From JAPLGE01 sp964355545 (GTDB lineage: Bacteria; Bipolaricaulota; Bipolaricaulia; UBA7950; UBA9294): a stretch of 22,995 nucleotides of DNA. Below, in pieces: positions 21,354 through 22,995 of the stretch (positions are counted from its first letter, which is position 1; every line of letters begins with the position of its first letter). The translations under genes were made by a program, and so were the position numbers. The stretch lies in assembly GCA_964355545.1 (NCBI GenBank), contig CAYHEK010000019.1, positions 1-22,995 on the forward strand, read 5' to 3'. The notes beneath the pieces are model-generated. The model worked only from the letters and a program-made list of their open reading frames with translations. It was not told where the DNA came from and did no database searches.

Positions 21354-21702
21354 CCAGCGCGCGAGCTCAGACACACCCGGGCTTGTGGCATGTAGCTCGT
21401 TGCGTGTAGCACAGGCAATTCGCGCGGATGCCGGCCCCTTCACGCGCCACAAGCTACTGGCCACAAGCTGCGTGCCGCCTCTCGCACCCCGCACCACGAA
21501 CCCCGAACTCCGCACCACGAGCCGCTCTTCCACAAGCCACATGCCACGCGCCACGAACTGCCTCTTTCCGCGAGAGTCTGATGCCCGCGCAAGCTCGCTG
21601 GTCGGTTCTTGCGGGCCGATGGCGCGTACGATAGCATGTCATAGATTAGGTGAACGGACAGAAGTCGCTTGACGCTGCGATGGGGAGGAACTGCTCCAGG
21701 CA
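21354..21702. other. Gene-free gap between toxin and ORF6N genes
   Basis: This 349-bp stretch holds repeat block B (21379-21570) and a weak possible promoter for the ORF6N gene (TTGCGG at 21609-21614, 17 bp, TAGCAT at 21632-21637). Frames crossing it translate into low-complexity W-R-V-A-C-G-L-W strings and are not genes. Confidence 0.5.
21379..21570. repeat. Degenerate CCACAAGC-type repeat block B, with an inverted part
   Basis: The direct part (21441-21565) contains CGCCACAAGCTACTGGCCAC (21445-21464), CACCACGAACCCCGAAC (from 21492) and CATGCCACGCGCCACGAAC (from 21539). The first part is in reverse orientation: GCTTGTGGC (21381-21389) is the exact complement of GCCACAAGC at 21446-21454 and at 21460-21468. 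The block shares words with blocks A and C. Confidence 0.65.
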
Positions 21703-22239
21703 ATGGTTGGAGAGGGGATCGTTCCAGTCGAGTACGCCGAACGTCGGATCCTCGAGATTCGAGGTGCGAAGGTCATGATCGACTCCGACCTGGCAGAGCT
21801 GTACGGCGTTGAGACGAGGATTCTCAATCAGGCGGTCCGCCGGAACCCGGATCGATTCCCAGAGGATTTCGCCTTCAGGCTCACGGAAGAAGAGAAGCAG
21901 AAGGTCATCACGAAATGTGATCACCTCGCGAGGCTCCGATTCTCACCGCATCTTCCGCTGGCATTCACCGAGCATGGGTCGATCATGGCCGCCAACGTTC
22001 TTAGCTCGCAGCACGCGATCGAGATGAGCGTGTTCGTCGTGCGCGCCTTCGTCAGGCTTCGGGGAGTCTTGAGTGCAACGAGGGAGCTGGCCGCGAAGCT
22101 CGATGAACTGGAGCGGAAAGTCGGGAGCCACGACCAAGCGATTGCCGGTCTCCTCGCCGCCATCCGCAAGCTCATGACCCCACCCGACGAGCAAGATCGG
22201 AAGCCGATTGGCTTCGATGCTCGAGAACCTGGAGCGTGA
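21703..22239 (+). CDS. ORF6N domain protein (phage antirepressor-like DNA-binding)
   Basis: The 178-aa protein has an N-terminal ORF6N domain (about residues 11-95). The marks are RRILEIRGAKVMIDSDLAEL followed by YGVETRILNQAVRRNPDRFP, then a short PLAFTEHGSIMAANVL stretch. A helical, coiled-coil-like C-terminal region follows (about 120-155, ELAAKLDELERKVGSHDQ). The ORF6N domain is found in phage antirepressors related to KilA-N/Bro proteins and in many small bacterial proteins of unknown role. The ATG at 21703 lacks a well-spaced SD (GGGGAGGAA is about 14 nt upstream). It is flanked on both sides by repeat blocks and sits among toxin-antitoxin modules, which suggests a mobile accessory gene. 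Confidence 0.88.
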   Translation: MVGEGIVPVEYAERRILEIRGAKVMIDSDLAELYGVETRILNQAVRRNPDRFPEDFAFRLTEEEKQKVITKCDHLARLRFSPHLPLAFTEHGSIMAANVLSSQHAIEMSVFVVRAFVRLRGVLSATRELAAKLDELERKVGSHDQAIAGLLAAIRKLMTPPDEQDRKPIGFDAREPGA

Positions 22240-22289
22240 ACACGGCCGCAACGGAGACGTGAGCGAACGTCGACGAGCGCTGCCTGCCT

Positions 22290-22460
22290 GGCCAGCCGCC
22301 GCAGCCTGCGGCCCACACGCTGCCTTCCCAACCCTGAACCACGAACCCCGGACCACGAACCGCCCTTCCACGAGCTGCGTGCCACGCGCCACACGCCGCC
22401 TCTCGAACCCCGCACCGCCTTTTTCACAACAAACCACACGCCACAAGCTACCGGCCATTC
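22290..22460. repeat. Degenerate CCACAAGC-type repeat block C
   Basis: The block includes CTGAACCACGAACCCCGGAC (22333-22352), CGTGCCACGCGCCACACGCC (from 22378), CCGCCTCTCG-ACCCCGCACC (from 22397, one base different from block B) and CACGCCACAAGCTACCGGCC (22437-22456). The last is nearly identical to a word in block B. It lies directly upstream of the hicBA promoter. Confidence 0.65.
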
Positions 22461-22503
22461 CTACAGCACCTGACTTCGGTCCGCTGCCTCGCGAGCCGGG
22501 GAA

Positions 22504-22512
22504 TGCTATAAT
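22504..22512 (+). promoter_or_regulatory. Extended -10 promoter of hicBA
   Basis: TGCTATAAT (22504-22512) is a perfect -10 box with an extended TGn motif. No good -35 lies 16-18 bp upstream, consistent with extended -10 promoters. Transcription would begin near 22519, about 30 nt before the hicB start. Confidence 0.6.
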
Positions 22513-22550
22513 CGTTGTGCGTTCCACGTGCTAGCTTGCGGGAGGGAAGG

Positions 22551-22787
22551 ATGGCTCTGCAGCGGACTGTCAAAGCGGTCGTGCGGAAGGGCGAGACCCA
22601 GTACGTCGCCGAATGCGTCGAGCTGGCGGTGGTGAGCCAAGGTCGGACGCTCGACGAGACGCTCAAGAATCTCAGGGAAGCAGTGGCTCTCCATCTTGCG
22701 GGGGAGGACCCGGCTGACTTCGGCCTCGTGCCGGAACCGACGATCGTCATCACCATGGAGTTGGATCCGGTTGGGGCCCAAGCTTAG
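22551..22787 (+). CDS. hicB: HicB family antitoxin
   Basis: The 78-aa antitoxin has the HicB partial RNase-H-like fold: KAVVRKGETQYVAECVELAV, then VSQGRTLDETLKNLREAVAL. The pattern of strand, strand, then helix with G-x-T-x-x-E-A/T-x-x-N-x-x-E-A is typical. It lacks an obvious C-terminal DNA-binding domain, as in short HicB variants; the tail PEPTIVITMELDPV may contact the toxin. The ATG at 22551 follows GGGAGGGAAGG. The gene precedes hicA, the reverse of the most familiar hicA-hicB order but common in nature. It should neutralise HicA and may control the upstream promoter. Confidence 0.85.
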   Translation: MALQRTVKAVVRKGETQYVAECVELAVVSQGRTLDETLKNLREAVALHLAGEDPADFGLVPEPTIVITMELDPVGAQA

Positions 22788-22995
22788 GCACCTCTCCGGC
22801 GACGAAGTTCTCGCCATCTTCCGGCGGCATGGCTTTGTCATTCACTCCCAACGCGGCAGCCACGTCAAGCTCAAACACAGGGTCGAGGGCGGCCAAGAGC
22901 AGGTTCTGACCATCCCGAAGCACTGCGTTCTGGATCGCGGAACCCTGCACGCGATCTTCCGCCAGGCATGCCGGTTCATCCCTGAGAACGAACTC
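22771..22995 (+). CDS. hicA: HicA-type mRNA interferase toxin (runs off right edge)
   Basis: A frame opening at TTG 22771 overlaps hicB by 17 bp and stays open for 75 codons to the window end. It reads KLRHLSGDEVLAIFRRHGFV (4-23), then the catalytic-site motif QRGSHVKLKH (27-36), in which G-S-H is the hallmark of HicA toxins, then VLTIPKHCVLDRGTLHAIFR (47-66). Only TTG is available as start; GGAG lies 10 nt upstream at 22757-22760. The length suggests that only a few C-terminal residues are missing. It would cleave mRNA when HicB is degraded. Confidence 0.85.
   Translation, partial: MGPKLRHLSGDEVLAIFRRHGFVIHSQRGSHVKLKHRVEGGQEQVLTIPKHCVLDRGTLHAIFRQACRFIPENEL

Larger units (their letters stand above)
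22240..22550. other. Gene-free gap between ORF6N and hicB
   Basis: This 311-bp gap consists mostly of repeat block C and then the promoter and leader of hicBA. No RNA gene or other coding region is seen. A plus-strand frame through it is an artefact of the low-complexity repeat. Confidence 0.5.

Noticed and set aside
21189..21703. Minus-strand frames through repeat block B giving W-R-V-A-C-G-L-W type proteins
   Set aside because: These are translations of the low-complexity CCACAAGC/CCACGAACC repeat and lack SD sites; such strings are typical false genes.
20711..22460. Integron gene-cassette array with attC sites
   Set aside because: All modules point the same way and include TA pairs, as in superintegrons, but no GTTRRRY core sites, attC-like paired boxes or integrase gene are seen; the repeats are degenerate direct words.
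20711..22460. CRISPR array
   Set aside because: Repeat units are short, degenerate and irregularly spaced, with no constant repeat-spacer length and no cas genes.

Overview
This is a bacterial chromosome segment, dense in genes and GC-rich, with good Shine-Dalgarno sites, sigma-70-like promoters and ordinary operon overlaps. The presence of both a lipobox lipoprotein and a solute-binding protein with a cleavable, non-lipidated signal peptide suggests a diderm rather than a Firmicute. The lineage cannot be fixed from the sequence; an uncultured thermophile-type phylum such as Bipolaricaulota is only an impression.

Region 1 (1-1615): a gene-free left edge that holds a decayed scrap of a TolB-like beta-propeller gene, then a plus-strand gene for an unusually long nitroreductase-fold protein. 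Its promoter carries a perfect 7-2-7 dyad.

Region 2 (1659-11662, minus strand): a nine-gene cluster that reads as one uptake-and-catabolism operon. In transcription order it holds a family-5 solute-binding protein, a DppBCDF-type ABC transporter (two permeases, two ATPases), a DUF917/S-methyl-thiohydantoin-desulfurase-like protein, a NicX-like (2,5-dihydroxypyridine dioxygenase / M29-related) enzyme, a hydantoin-racemase-like enzyme and a second NicX-like enzyme. The enzyme set points to import and opening of a cyclic N-containing compound such as a hydantoin, thiohydantoin, hydroxypyridine or cyclised peptide. No hydantoinase or carbamoylase is present. This is the best candidate for an undescribed pathway.

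Region 3 (11663-12730): an 890-bp gene-poor leader upstream of the operon with a nested hairpin, then a lone ribbon-helix-helix regulator with its own promoter.

Region 4 (12904-20686): higher-GC, core-like genes. They are an S9 prolyl-oligopeptidase with a downstream chagasin-type protease-inhibitor lipoprotein, a membrane-anchored hypothetical protein, RadC, a secreted FN3-like protein, an FLVCR-like MFS transporter and a MATE exporter.

Region 5 (20687-22995): an accessory tract of small plus-strand modules: RHH antitoxin with RelE toxin, an ORF6N protein, and HicB with HicA (HicA runs off the right edge). Each module is preceded by a block of the same degenerate CCACAAGC/CCACGAACC repeat family, so the tract looks like a repeat-bounded array of mobile modules.
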